64,000 nucleotides of DNA. Origin: Muribaculaceae bacterium (lineage in GTDB: Bacteria > Bacillota > Clostridia > Lachnospirales > Lachnospiraceae). A program made the translations under genes and the position numbers. The notes below the pieces were generated by a model. It ran no database searches, was not told the DNA's origin, and saw nothing but the letters and a program-made list of their open reading frames with translations. Positions within the stretch are counted from its first letter, which is position 1; every line of letters begins with the position of its first letter. Positions 1-8,314 of this stretch are shown here, piece after piece. The stretch lies in NCBI GenBank assembly GCA_023666425.1, contig JAMPCA010000008.1:1-64000 (forward strand), written 5' to 3'.

Positions 1-195
1 GTGGGTGGTATGATGAGGGGACCGTTGATCGAGACAAGTGCAAGAACTATTTTAAATCAGGGAATCAGCCAAAACCAAAGAGAAACAGCGATCAGGCTGT
101 TAAAACGTGGAAACTCGACAATCGAGGAGATTGCAGAAGATACGGGATTGCATGTGGCGGAAGTGGAGGAACTTGCAGGGGTTCAGAAAGAATAA
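1..195 (+). CDS. 3' end of a nuclease-like protein (partial at window edge)
   Basis: The frame is open from the first base to a TAA at 193-195, so the gene probably begins upstream. The visible 64 residues end in a helical tail with the pattern 'IRLLKRGNSTIEEIAEDTGL', a helix-turn-helix-like segment. The same kind of tail ends the 328-aa PD-(D/E)XK family protein at 24585-25571 (RKGYTLEQIADVAEKSIEEI). I infer that this is the C-terminus of a related Rpn/PD-(D/E)XK 'transposase-like nuclease' protein, but the catalytic part is outside the window. A rho-independent terminator follows at 229-272, which supports a real gene end. Confidence 0.5.
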   Translation: MGGMMRGPLIETSARTILNQGISQNQRETAIRLLKRGNSTIEEIAEDTGLHVAEVEELAGVQKE

Positions 196-228
196 GGAAG
201 AATAAGAATTTTATATTGTGGAAGTAAA

Positions 229-272
229 GCAGGGAAATAACGGATGGTTCAGACTTATTTCCCTGTTTTTTC
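229..272 (+). terminator. Rho-independent terminator
   Basis: An inverted repeat, CAGGGAAATAA at 230-240 and TTATTTCCCTG at 255-265, is followed directly by a run of T. It closes the partial gene at the window start and isolates it from the gene at 424. Confidence 0.8.
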
Positions 273-423
273 ATACACCGGGCGGTGTTGAACGTAACAT
301 AAAAATCAGCTTGCGGTTTATGTTTTCAGATAAACAAATCATGTGATGTAAAAGTGGCTGTGGTATGATATAATATAAAAAAGAAACTTTGTATGTGAAA
401 AAGCGTCAGGGGGAGGGACGGAC

Positions 424-2121
424 ATGACAAAACCGTTGCCGGTTGGCATTGAGTTCTATAAGACGATGATTGAAAAAGGGTACTACTATGTGGATAAGAC
501 CTTGATGATACGGGATATTTTGGATTCCGGAGCCGCAGTTCATCTTTTTACCCGCCCCCGCCGCTTTGGGAAGACGCTGGCATTGACTATGCTTAAGACC
601 TTTTTCGAGGACGAGAGGGATGCAGACGGGAATAAAATAGACAATAGCTTTTACTTCAACGGTAGAAAAATTATGGACTGTGGGGAGGAGTATACAAAGA
701 AACAAGGGCAGTATCCGGTTGTTATGCTTACACTGAAATCTGCGAAACAGCCGACGTGGGAGATGGCGTATTTAAGTCTTGCGGAGGATATTGCAGACGC
801 ATTTACCCGGCACAATTATGTGCTGCAGGGGGATAGACTTTCAGAAGCAGACAAGGAAAAATATATAAGACTCAGAGACCGCAAAGCCGGACAAATTGAC
901 TATGCCAGGGCGTTAAATTTTCTGTCCAGATGTCTGTATGCCTACCACCAGAGGAATGTCGTGATATTGATCGACGAGTATGATGTTCCCTTGGAAAACG
1001 CATACTTCTGCGGATTCTACGACGAGATGCTTGCATTCATTCTCTCGTTCCTTGCGTCTGCGCTAAAGACAAACGACTGTCTGGAGCTTGCTGTAGTGAC
1101 TGGATGTCTGCGTATTAGCAGGGAGAGCATTTTCACAGGGCTCAATAACTTAAAAATCAATTCCATTCTCCAGAACGATTGTGCGGAATATTTTGGCTTT
1201 ACACCGGAGGAGACGATGAAGCTGCTGTGGGATTATGGCATGGAGGAAAAGGAGGAGGAGGTACGAAGGTGGTATGACGGTTACCGCTTTGGAGGCCGGG
1301 ATGTTTACAATCCGTGGAGTGTGGCAAGTTATGCAAGCGATCTGAGAAGCGATCCGAAAGCGCTTCCCCGTCCCTATTGGTCAGACACTTCAAGCAACAG
1401 CATTATCAGAGAGCTTGTGGAGCTGGCGGATGGGGCGACGAAGAGAGAAATTGAGAGTCTGCTTGCGGGGGAGACCATTGAAAAACCTGTGCATGAGGAT
1501 ATCACATATGAAGAGATTCACGAATCCAAGGAAAATCTCTGGAATTTTCTCTTTTTTACCGGATACCTGAAAAAAATATCCGAGCAAAGAGAGGAGAGGA
1601 CGATTTACTTAAAGCTGGCGATTCCGAATGACGAGATTGCTTACATCTATGACAATACAATTCTTGCGTGGTTTCATAAGAGAATTGAGGCCACGGATCG
1701 GATTCCGTTGTTCCAGGCGCTCATAGACTGTAACTGTGCAAAGCTGGAGGAGACGTTAAAGCGACTTCTTGTGGAGAGTATTAGCTTTTACGACGAGGCG
1801 GAAATGTTTTATCACGGCTTTATGGCGGGGATGCTCTCGAACCTTGGAGACTATTGGGTAAAGTCGAACAGAGAGTATGGAGACGGACGGGCGGATATCA
1901 TCATGGAACCCATGGACGAGGATCTGCCCGTTATAATCTTTGAATTCAAAAATACAAGGATACTCACGGAGATGGAGCCTCTTGCAGAAGCAGCGTTGAA
2001 ACAGATTGACGAAAGACATTACGACAGTGAACACAGAGAAATCGGCTACAAGCATTACATCAAATACGGCATTTGCTTTTGCAGGAAAAGCTGCCGGGTG
2101 CGGGGCTATAGAGAAAACTAA
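424..2121 (+). CDS. AAA-ATPase-like protein with C-terminal PD-(D/E)XK nuclease domain
   Basis: The 565-aa protein matches the common Firmicutes/Bacteroidetes architecture AAA-ATPase_like (DUF1703 type) plus PDDEXK_9. The N-terminus has the family's degenerate Walker A, RPRRFGKTL (residues 44-52), followed by a hydrophobic Walker B strand ending in DE (VVILIDEYD, 180-188). The C-terminal third carries a nuclease core: the Asp of GRADII (D491) and E507-F-K509 of the ExK motif. These proteins are widespread and often multicopy. Their role is not established, though mobile-element or defence functions have been suggested. A good RBS (GGGGGAGGG) precedes the ATG. A -10-like TATAAT lies at 369-374 without a clear -35. 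Base composition is somewhat more AT-rich than recJ next to it, in keeping with an accessory gene. recJ starts 15 nt downstream, so the two may be co-transcribed. Confidence 0.85.
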   Translation: MTKPLPVGIEFYKTMIEKGYYYVDKTLMIRDILDSGAAVHLFTRPRRFGKTLALTMLKTFFEDERDADGNKIDNSFYFNGRKIMDCGEEYTKKQGQYPVVMLTLKSAKQPTWEMAYLSLAEDIADAFTRHNYVLQGDRLSEADKEKYIRLRDRKAGQIDYARALNFLSRCLYAYHQRNVVILIDEYDVPLENAYFCGFYDEMLAFILSFLASALKTNDCLELAVVTGCLRISRESIFTGLNNLKINSILQNDCAEYFGFTPEETMKLLWDYGMEEKEEEVRRWYDGYRFGGRDVYNPWSVASYASDLRSDPKALPRPYWSDTSSNSIIRELVELADGATKREIESLLAGETIEKPVHEDITYEEIHESKENLWNFLFFTGYLKKISEQREERTIYLKLAIPNDEIAYIYDNTILAWFHKRIEATDRIPLFQALIDCNCAKLEETLKRLLVESISFYDEAEMFYHGFMAGMLSNLGDYWVKSNREYGDGRADIIMEPMDEDLPVIIFEFKNTRILTEMEPLAEAALKQIDERHYDSEHREIGYKHYIKYGICFCRKSCRVRGYREN

Positions 2122-2136
2122 GGAAACTGATACATT

Positions 2137-3897
2137 ATGACACAGTGGATGGTGGCAACAAAAAGAGCAGATTTTAACGCCATTGGAGAGCGTTTCGGCA
2201 TTGATCCGGTGACAGCCCGGCTGCTCCGGAACCGGGGGCTGCGCAGCGAGGAGGAAATACGCAGTTTTCTGACGGGAGGTGCACAAAATCTGCAGGATGC
2301 GCATCTGCTTAAAGATGGAGACAGGCTTGCGGATATATTGTGTAAAAAGTTAAGAGATGGGGCGGCGATCCGCATTATTGGGGACTATGACATCGACGGC
2401 GTGATGTCAGGCTACATACTTTATTGCGGGCTCACCCGGTGCGGGGGAAAGGTGGACGTATCCATTCCGCACCGCATTGCGGACGGTTATGGACTGAATA
2501 TGCATTTGATCGAGGCGGCTCTGCAGGCTGGCGTGGATACGATTCTGACCTGTGACAATGGCATCGCCGCCCTCGACGAGATTGCCTATGCCAAAAGCCG
2601 TGGCATGACCGTGCTGGTGACAGACCATCACGAGCTCCCCTTTGTAGAGGAAAATGGGGAAAAGCACTATTTAAAAAGCAGAGCGGATGCGGTGGTGAAC
2701 CCACACCAGCCGGACTGTGCCTATCCCTATAAGGAGCTCTGCGGGGCGGCGGTGGCATGGAAGATACTTGTGCTCCTGTACGAAAAAATGGGAATTCCCG
2801 CAAGCGGGGCGGAGGAGCTGCTGGAATATGTAGCCTTTGCCACAGTAGGGGATATCATGCCGCTGACCGGGGAGAACCGGATATTGGTGAAAGAGGGCTT
2901 AAAGCGGATTCACCGCACGGCGAACATTGGAATGCGGGCGCTGATTGCAGAGTGCGGCCTTGTGCCGGCGCAGATCGACGCCTATCATTTTGGTTTTGTA
3001 CTGGGACCCTGCATCAATGCGGCGGGACGCCTTGAAACAGCACAGAAGGCGCTTTTGCTCTTCCAGACGAAGGATGCGGGGGAGGCAAAACGGCTTGCAG
3101 AAGAGCTTGTGGAGCTGAATGTCCGGCGGAAGGAACTGACGAACCAGGGAGTCGGGCAGGCAAGGGAGCTGGTGGAGTCGGGAGCCTGCGGCGATGGCCC
3201 GGTGCTGGTGGTATTTCTTCCCGGGGTGCATGAGAGCATTGCGGGAATCATCGCGGGGCGTCTTAAGGAATATTATTACCGTCCGGTTTTTGTGCTGACG
3301 AGAGCGGAGACAGGCGTAAAGGGCAGCGGACGCTCGATAGAGGAATACTCCATGTATGAGGAGCTGTGCCGCTGCAGGGAGCTTTTCACCCGCTTCGGGG
3401 GGCACCCCATGGCGGCGGGAATATCGATGCCGGAAGCGAACGTGGAGGAGTTCCGCAGAAGGATCAACGCCCAGTGTACCCTCACGCCGCAGCAGCTCGA
3501 GGAGAAAATACATATCGACGTTCCCATGCCGGTGGATTACGCGAATCTGGAGCTGGTGCGGGAGTTTGCGCTTCTTGCGCCTTTTGGCAGGGAAAATCCG
3601 CGCCCGCTTTTTGCGGACAAAAATCTGTCGGTCAGCCGTCTGTGGGTCTGCGGAAAAAATCAAAACGTCCTGCGCCTGACCCTTGTGTCCGGGCATGGGA
3701 CTTGTGTGTCATGCATTTATTTTGGGGATATTCCCGCGTTTTTTGCGTATCTGCGGGAGCATTTTGGGGAGAAGGAGCTTGTGGCCGCGCTGGGCGGAAG
3801 GGAGAACGCTATTCGCCTTTCGATTGTCTACAGTCCCCGGATCAACGAGTATCAGGGAAATGAGACTCTGCAGCTGGAGATAAAATACTACCGTTGA
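2137..3897 (+). CDS. recJ: Single-stranded-DNA-specific exonuclease RecJ
   Basis: This 586-aa protein is a RecJ-type 5'-3' ssDNA exonuclease of the DHH phosphoesterase family, acting in recombinational and mismatch repair. The metal-binding motifs are visible in order: DYDIDG (from residue 83), CDNGIA, the DHH motif in VTDHHELP (163-165), and the DHHA1-type motif FGGHPMAAGIS. The C-terminal OB-like region follows. Length fits clostridial RecJ proteins. The ATG at 2137 lies behind a modest AAGGA; no better start is seen. The gene follows the AAA/nuclease gene by 15 nt and is followed by a promoter at 3935-3963. Confidence 0.93.
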   Translation: MTQWMVATKRADFNAIGERFGIDPVTARLLRNRGLRSEEEIRSFLTGGAQNLQDAHLLKDGDRLADILCKKLRDGAAIRIIGDYDIDGVMSGYILYCGLTRCGGKVDVSIPHRIADGYGLNMHLIEAALQAGVDTILTCDNGIAALDEIAYAKSRGMTVLVTDHHELPFVEENGEKHYLKSRADAVVNPHQPDCAYPYKELCGAAVAWKILVLLYEKMGIPASGAEELLEYVAFATVGDIMPLTGENRILVKEGLKRIHRTANIGMRALIAECGLVPAQIDAYHFGFVLGPCINAAGRLETAQKALLLFQTKDAGEAKRLAEELVELNVRRKELTNQGVGQARELVESGACGDGPVLVVFLPGVHESIAGIIAGRLKEYYYRPVFVLTRAETGVKGSGRSIEEYSMYEELCRCRELFTRFGGHPMAAGISMPEANVEEFRRRINAQCTLTPQQLEEKIHIDVPMPVDYANLELVREFALLAPFGRENPRPLFADKNLSVSRLWVCGKNQNVLRLTLVSGHGTCVSCIYFGDIPAFFAYLREHFGEKELVAALGGRENAIRLSIVYSPRINEYQGNETLQLEIKYYR

Positions 3898-3934
3898 AAT
3901 ACTGTCGTTTGTGAGAAAATACTACGGTTAGCGG

Positions 3935-3963
3935 TTGTAGTTTTAGCGTGAATTGTGTATACT
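3935..3963 (+). promoter_or_regulatory. Sigma-A promoter for the chemoreceptor-like gene at 4018
   Basis: TTGTAG (3935-3940) and TATACT (3958-3963) are separated by 17 bp and lie about 55 bp upstream of the start codon. Confidence 0.6.
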
Positions 3964-4017
3964 TATGTTACTGTTTCTGGCGGCGGATATCCGCCGTGTT
4001 TCAGAGGAGGGATGTAC

Positions 4018-4968
4018 ATGTTTGGAAAAAATAAGGTCAGTCAGGAAGAGATGGAAGCCTTAAAAGAAAAGAAAGCAATGGACGACCGGATATTTGACCG
4101 TCTGGAGGAGCAGCAGGATGAATTTACCGCTGATGTGGAGGAAATCGACGCTTCCTATCGTCAGGTGGATGCGAATGTAAATCAGGTCATGCAGAATATG
4201 AAGGAGGCCGCCGCCCTTGCAGAGCAGAATACGAGGGTGGAGGCGGAGCTGATACACTCTATGGGAGTCTATAGAGAGCAGGTGGAGGCGGCGGAGGGCT
4301 GGCAGGCGTCTCTGTGCGCCGAGATCAAAAAGCTCTCTGCCTCCGCGGCGAAGCTCGTGGAGGAGAATAAGCATTTTACCTCCCCTTCCAAATACCTGAG
4401 CGAATTTTCCGCGGTTCTTAAGAATCAGAACCGCTCCTATGACGAGCTGGTCAATGAGATGGCGGACTGTGGAAAGCAGATGGGAGTTTTGGCGCTCAAT
4501 GCGGCCATCGAGGCGGGGCGCATGGGAGAGCCGGGCAAGCAGTTTGTGGCGGCGGCGGAGGATATCCGCTCCTATGCGGGCAATTACGACAGGGCGGTGC
4601 TGAATCTGCGGGAGAGGCTGGCACAGTCAGACCAGAAGGTTGCAGAGCTGGAGGAGCAGGTGCGCCGTCTGGTGAAGCTTTTGAAGGAGAACAACGTATC
4701 CACCGCGAAGCTGATGAAATCCTGCAATGCGCTCTCCAAGCGGGCGGAGCGGGAAAAACCCGAGGGACTTTCCGACGGGGCGGCGGCGCTCAAAAATCAG
4801 GTGACGATTCTTAAAAATGCAGATGAGGAGATCATCAAGTCGGAGGAGCGCAACCGGATGCAGATGGAGGATCTGGGAGAGGAATTCGTGGCCCAGCAGA
4901 AGAACCAGAAGGAATTGTACGGGCTCATGGATCCACTGTTCCGCCATGCCGTAGAGCGGAAGGCGTGA
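4018..4968 (+). CDS. Short soluble methyl-accepting chemotaxis-like protein
   Basis: A 316-aa, almost wholly alpha-helical protein with no membrane segment. Heptad-rich coiled coil runs through the whole length, and the centre (about residues 155-190) is the chemoreceptor hairpin tip, recognisable as [20 protein letters not shown]. The tip is looser than in the canonical receptors at 19663 and 23009: the segment after it reads FVAAAEDIRSYA rather than FAVVAxEV. This suggests a cytoplasmic receptor that may bind CheA/CheW weakly or play a scaffolding role. Start choice: GAGGAGG at 4004-4010 is 7 nt from this ATG, while an ATG at 4012 is only 1 nt from it. A small lipoprotein ORF begins 21 nt downstream. 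Confidence 0.8.
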   Translation: MFGKNKVSQEEMEALKEKKAMDDRIFDRLEEQQDEFTADVEEIDASYRQVDANVNQVMQNMKEAAALAEQNTRVEAELIHSMGVYREQVEAAEGWQASLCAEIKKLSASAAKLVEENKHFTSPSKYLSEFSAVLKNQNRSYDELVNEMADCGKQMGVLALNAAIEAGRMGEPGKQFVAAAEDIRSYAGNYDRAVLNLRERLAQSDQKVAELEEQVRRLVKLLKENNVSTAKLMKSCNALSKRAEREKPEGLSDGAAALKNQVTILKNADEEIIKSEERNRMQMEDLGEEFVAQQKNQKELYGLMDPLFRHAVERKA

Positions 4969-4989
4969 GTGTTCAACAGGCGGTGCGAA

Positions 4990-5142
4990 ATGAAAAGGAT
5001 CATTGCAATAGCACTTTGTCTTGCATTTTCAATGTCGTTGACAAGTTGCGGGAAGGAATCTGTATCGGAGAGTAGCGAAGCGTCAAAGTCTAATAGCGTA
5101 ATCAAGTGGTTTGACTGTCTTGGCGGGGATCAAATAGTATAA
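4990..5142 (+). CDS. Very small lipoprotein, possibly a truncated remnant
   Basis: A 50-codon ORF starts with a classical lipoprotein signal: MKR, a hydrophobic stretch IIAIALCLAFSMS, then the lipobox LTSC with Cys at residue 20. After the Cys comes a Ser/Glu-rich linker (GKESVSESSEASKS) of the type that tethers a folded domain, but only about 15 further residues follow before TAA. The linker without a domain suggests either a genuine mini-lipoprotein or a lipoprotein gene cut short by deletion or a stop mutation. The stop codon abuts a terminator hairpin. No function can be given. Confidence 0.55.
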   Translation: MKRIIAIALCLAFSMSLTSCGKESVSESSEASKSNSVIKWFDCLGGDQIV

Positions 5143-5188
5143 AAATACGGCACAGCACCGTATCGGTACTGCACCGTCCCGTATTTTC
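5141..5188. terminator. Bidirectional rho-independent terminator
   Basis: AAAATACGG (5142-5150) and CCGTATTTT (5179-5187) form a stem flanked by A/T runs on both sides. It serves the lipoprotein gene on the plus strand and the PAP2 gene on the minus strand. Confidence 0.65.
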
Positions 5189-5198
5189 ATTATGGCTC

Positions 5199-5894
5199 CT
5201 AGCGGAGGAGCAGCCCGCCCCTGGATTTCTGCGGGGCAGAGGACTTTTCCCAGCGGCGCTTGTAGACAACGCGGTACATGAGAAAGGCCAGTGCGAAAGC
5301 CGTGCACACATCAAATACAGAGTGCTGTTTGATGAACATCGTCGCAAGAATGATGCTCGCCATCAGAAGGAAGGAAATCAGCTGCACCGTCTTGTTGTTC
5401 CGCAGCTGTCTGTTCTGCATCACGGCGAGGTGAATGCCGATGGAATTGTACACATGGATACTCGGAAACAGATTCGTCGGTGTATCGCTGGTGTACAAAA
5501 GCTCGCAGAGGGAAGTAAACACATTGTGGTGTGCAAAATATTGCGGCCGCAGATAATGTCCGTTCGGGTACAGTGTGGACACGATCAGGAAAATGGTCAT
5601 GCCTGTGAAAAGAAACGCACACAGCTTGTAGTAGTCAGCCTTGTCGTGCAATGCCATGTACACAATTCCCCAGCCCACATAAAAAAACCACAGCAGATAG
5701 GGAATCACAAAATACTCGCAAAAGGGTATGTGGTCGTCCAGCGCGACATGCACCACATGAAAGTGGGTGGTCACAGATGTCTCCACATAATGAAACCATG
5801 CCAGATATACAAAAAAATACAACAGAATCAAGAGATGCTTGTTGTTCTCGTAGATTCGGGCGAACCAAACCCGGAACCGGTCATACCTTGTCAT
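5199..5894 (-). CDS. PAP2-family membrane phosphatase/phosphotransferase
   Basis: The 231-aa polytopic protein has about six hydrophobic helices. Near residues 140-195 are the two characteristic PAP2 blocks: PSIHVYNS (the PSGH-type motif) and KQHSVFDV (the block with the catalytic His and partner Asp). The overall look resembles the PAP2_3/Aur1-like branch (inositol phosphotransferase-related) more than simple PgpB phosphatases. Expected role: dephosphorylation of, or head-group transfer to, a lipid phosphate at the outer membrane face. The substrate is not predictable here. The gene is convergent with the chemoreceptor/lipoprotein pair and divergent from the PHP phosphatase. Confidence 0.8.
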   Translation of the reverse strand: MTRYDRFRVWFARIYENNKHLLILLYFFVYLAWFHYVETSVTTHFHVVHVALDDHIPFCEYFVIPYLLWFFYVGWGIVYMALHDKADYYKLCAFLFTGMTIFLIVSTLYPNGHYLRPQYFAHHNVFTSLCELLYTSDTPTNLFPSIHVYNSIGIHLAVMQNRQLRNNKTVQLISFLLMASIILATMFIKQHSVFDVCTAFALAFLMYRVVYKRRWEKSSAPQKSRGGLLLR

Positions 5895-6116
5895 CGTCAG
5901 TCTCCTCTCCCAATAAATTGTATGTACTAACTATATGCCTCTTTTTATCGAAAATGATTATAGCACCGCTTTTTTTTCACGGCAATACCCTCCATGGAAT
6001 GTTCATCATTTTTATGAAAATCTTAAGATTTTAGTAAGGTAGTTCCTGACTTTTTGTTAAAAATGATAGGGAACAGGGGGGACAGAGCCGGAAAGGATGC
6101 CTGTTTTTCGATCATG

Positions 6117-6146
6117 TTGACAAAAATGACACATCCTATGTATGAT
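6117..6146 (+). promoter_or_regulatory. Sigma-A promoter for the PHP phosphatase
   Basis: TTGACA (6117-6122) and TATGAT (6141-6146), 18-bp spacer, about 33 bp upstream of the start codon. The rest of the 284-bp divergent gap (5895-6178) is AT-rich with no other recognisable element. Confidence 0.75.
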
Positions 6147-6178
6147 AAAAATAGATTGTGCGGGAAGGAGAAAAGAGC

Positions 6179-6985
6179 ATGCAGGAGAAATTTACGAAAA
6201 AACCGTTAATGAAGACAAATTTTCATACACATGTAAAACGATGCAGACATGCAGGGGGCGACGCGGAAGACTATGTCAGATGTGCCATCGAAAACGGACT
6301 TTCCCAGCTCGGATTTTCCGACCATGCGCCTTTTGCGGATGTCGATTTCGGAATGCGGATGCCGTACAGTGAGCTCTGGGAATATTTAGGCGAAGTAGAC
6401 GCTGTGAGAGATAAGTACGGCAGTAAGATTACGGTATGGAAGGGTCTGGAGATTGAATATTTGCCCGAATACAGGAGATATTATGAGGAGCTTCTGACGG
6501 AATACGGCGTGGAATACCTGCTGCTGGGAGAGCATTTTTATAAAGATGCGGCGGGGAATAACGCCAACATCTATGAAGCGCATTCCACCGAACAGTGCCT
6601 TAGCTATGCGCGTTCTGTGGCTGAGGGGATGAAAACCGGGTTTTTTAAGGCAGTTGCGCACCCGGATCTTTACATGCTGAATATGGATGTATGGGACGAT
6701 AATTGCGCGAGGGCGGCTGACCTGATCATTGATACGGCGGTTGCAACAGATACCGTTCTGGAATATAACGCGAACGGCCTGAGAAGACCTCAGACTAAGT
6801 ATTCAGACGGCCTCCGGCACCCGTACCCGCATGACACATTCTGGAAAATGGCGGCGGGGACGTCCGTCAGGGCAATCGTGAATTCTGACTGTCACAGTCC
6901 GAAGGATCTCTGGGATGAAGCCATGGAGCGCGCCCACAGGAATCTTCGGGAGCTGGGGATCAAACCGATTGAAGAATTACTGTAA
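6179..6985 (+). CDS. Histidinol-phosphatase-like PHP domain protein
   Basis: A 268-aa protein of the PHP (polymerase and histidinol phosphatase) superfamily, HisK-like. Metal-binding residues appear in the expected order: NFHTHVKRC near the N-terminus (HxH), SDHAPFADVDFGMRM, a Glu in KGLEIEYLPE, LLLGEHFY, AVAHPDLY and the C-terminal NSDCHSP. The family hydrolyses phosphate monoesters; in histidine biosynthesis it makes histidinol from histidinol phosphate. No other his gene is nearby, so the true substrate is open. Start: GGAAGGAG at 6163-6170 lies 8 nt from the ATG at 6179. An earlier GTG at 6158 lies upstream of that RBS. Confidence 0.85.
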   Translation: MQEKFTKKPLMKTNFHTHVKRCRHAGGDAEDYVRCAIENGLSQLGFSDHAPFADVDFGMRMPYSELWEYLGEVDAVRDKYGSKITVWKGLEIEYLPEYRRYYEELLTEYGVEYLLLGEHFYKDAAGNNANIYEAHSTEQCLSYARSVAEGMKTGFFKAVAHPDLYMLNMDVWDDNCARAADLIIDTAVATDTVLEYNANGLRRPQTKYSDGLRHPYPHDTFWKMAAGTSVRAIVNSDCHSPKDLWDEAMERAHRNLRELGIKPIEELL

Positions 6986-7013
6986 GGGACATGAGTAATT
7001 TTCAAAGGAATTC

Positions 7014-7043
7014 TTGACAATCCGCCTCCCGATTGTATATGAT
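7014..7043 (+). promoter_or_regulatory. Promoter of the LacI-family regulator
   Basis: TTGACA (7014-7019) and TATGAT (7038-7043), spacer 18 bp. An operator-like palindrome begins about 10 bp downstream of the -10. Confidence 0.75.
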
Positions 7044-7052
7044 AAAAACAAC

Positions 7053-7064
7053 AGTTGCGCAGTT
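7053..7064. promoter_or_regulatory. Candidate LacI-family operator (autoregulatory)
   Basis: AGTTGCGCAGTT is centred on GCGC like most LacI/GalR operators. It shares the core TTGCGCA with the palindrome at 8222-8233 in front of the sugar operon. Its position just after the predicted start of transcription suits repression. Confidence 0.55.
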
Positions 7065-7138
7065 GCAGACGGTTCATTTGCGCACCGGATGTATGTTCTT
7101 GCGGTTTATGGGATAGCATAGTTACGGGGTACACAGTG

Positions 7139-8137
7139 ATGGGAGAGGAAAGGATTACAATATCGGACGTGGCGGAGGCTCTCGGCGTGTCAAAGACGAC
7201 GGTGAGCCGGGCGATTTCCGGGAAAGGAAGAATCGGGGACAGCACGAAGCAGAGGGTGCTGGCATATATTGAGGAATTCGGCTATAAGCCCAATGTCATC
7301 GCAAAGGGGCTTGCCCAGTCGAAGACCTTTAATCTCTGCGTGGTGATGCAGGAGGATTACATGCTCGTGGATCTGCCCTATTTCCAGGAGACGATTGCGG
7401 GAATCCAGGAGATCGCCGGGCTGCATGAGTACGACATTTTGCTGTGTCTGTGCAAGGAGACGGACATCTCGGGGCTGGACAGGGTCATCAGCAACCACAA
7501 GGTGGACGGCGTCATTTTGCTGCGCACCTTTATGAAGGATCTGCAGATTGAATTTCTAAACAGGACAACGCTTCCCTTTGTGACCGTGGGGAGCACGCTC
7601 TATAAAAAGGTCAGGCAGGTGGACAACGATCACCAGAGTGCCTGCCGGGAGCTGACCTCCATCCTGCTCATGCGCGGGATGCACAAAATTGCGCTCTTCG
7701 GGGGCGCGGAGTCCTATGTGGTCACCCAGAGCCGCCTGCTCGGCTACCATGAGGCCTTTGCCAATATGCTGATCGACGAGGAGCCGGAGCTGTTTTTTCT
7801 GAACCTTGAGAGCTATGCCGCCATTGAAAAAGCGGTTGCGTCCACACTCGAAAAGAAGGCAGACTGTATTCTCTGCATGGACGACAATATCTGCAGTCAG
7901 GTATTGCGCATCCTGCGGATGCAGCTGCGGCGGGTGCCGGAGGATATACGGCTCGCCTCCTTCTACAACAGCTCCGTGCTGGAGAACAGTATTCCGTCTA
8001 TCACCTCTCTGTCCTTTAACGCGAGGGAGCTGGGGAGAGAGGCCTGCAAAAACCTGCTGGCGCAGATCGACGGCGCGGAGGTGCCGGAACGGACGCTTTT
8101 GTCCTACGAGGTAGTGCTCAAGGAGTCTACCAAATAA
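7139..8137 (+). CDS. LacI/GalR-family transcriptional regulator of the galactan operon
   Basis: A 332-aa repressor with the standard layout: an N-terminal helix-turn-helix of LacI type (ITISDVAEALGVSKTTVSRA, residues about 6-25, with the family's KTTVSR recognition helix) and hinge helix, then a periplasmic-binding-protein-like sugar domain. It should bind a galactose-related sugar and control the divergon-like block that follows; the ligand is inferred from the neighbours. The longer reading from 7055 adds a Cys-rich stretch unlike the family, so I start at the ATG before GEERITI, although its RBS is weak (CGGGGT). Similar GCGC palindromes lie in its own leader and in that of the next operon. 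Confidence 0.9.
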   Translation: MGEERITISDVAEALGVSKTTVSRAISGKGRIGDSTKQRVLAYIEEFGYKPNVIAKGLAQSKTFNLCVVMQEDYMLVDLPYFQETIAGIQEIAGLHEYDILLCLCKETDISGLDRVISNHKVDGVILLRTFMKDLQIEFLNRTTLPFVTVGSTLYKKVRQVDNDHQSACRELTSILLMRGMHKIALFGGAESYVVTQSRLLGYHEAFANMLIDEEPELFFLNLESYAAIEKAVASTLEKKADCILCMDDNICSQVLRILRMQLRRVPEDIRLASFYNSSVLENSIPSITSLSFNARELGREACKNLLAQIDGAEVPERTLLSYEVVLKESTK

Positions 8138-8176
8138 TGTAAAAAATTTATACGAAAAAACTATAAATTTTGTACA

Positions 8177-8205
8177 TTGACACAGAGGGAATCTACTGTT
8201 ATACT
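8177..8205 (+). promoter_or_regulatory. Promoter of the galactan/galactose operon
   Basis: TTGACA (8177-8182), 17-bp spacer, TATACT (8200-8205). It lies in the 177-bp gap after the LacI-type gene and drives the genes from 8315 to 17458 if read as one operon. Confidence 0.8.
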
Positions 8206-8221
8206 ACAGCATAGAACAACC

Positions 8222-8233
8222 GATTGCGCATTG
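8222..8233. promoter_or_regulatory. Candidate LacI-family operator (sugar operon)
   Basis: GATTGCGCATTG shares TTGCGCA with the site at 7053-7064 and falls just downstream of the expected transcription start. TTGCGCAT differs from a perfect TTGCGCAA palindrome at one base. Confidence 0.55.
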
Positions 8234-8234
8234 T

Positions 8235-8284
8235 GATGTTCCTAAGGAGCATCGCCCTCGCACCCTGATATCCGCTGGGATATC
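8235..8284 (+). other. Two hairpins in the leader of the sugar operon
   Basis: GATGTTCC/GGAGCATC (8235-8242 and 8246-8253, one wobble pair, 3-nt loop) is followed by GATATCC/GGATATC (8267-8273 and 8278-8284, perfect, 4-nt loop). Both lie between the promoter and the RBS at 8302-8306. There is no U-run, so they look like mRNA-stabilising or processing structures rather than terminators. Confidence 0.5.
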
Positions 8285-8314
8285 GTTCAAATATTATGTA
8301 TGGAGGTTACTGTG

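Noticed and set aside
5322-5930. A 202-aa plus-strand frame opposite the PAP2 gene
   Set aside because: His/Lys/Gln-rich antisense translation with no family pattern, while the minus strand holds a clear PAP2 protein with motifs.
7055-7138. A 28-residue extension of the LacI-type regulator
   Set aside because: It would place the start within the operator-like palindrome and close to the transcription start, and it adds a Cys-rich segment absent from the family.
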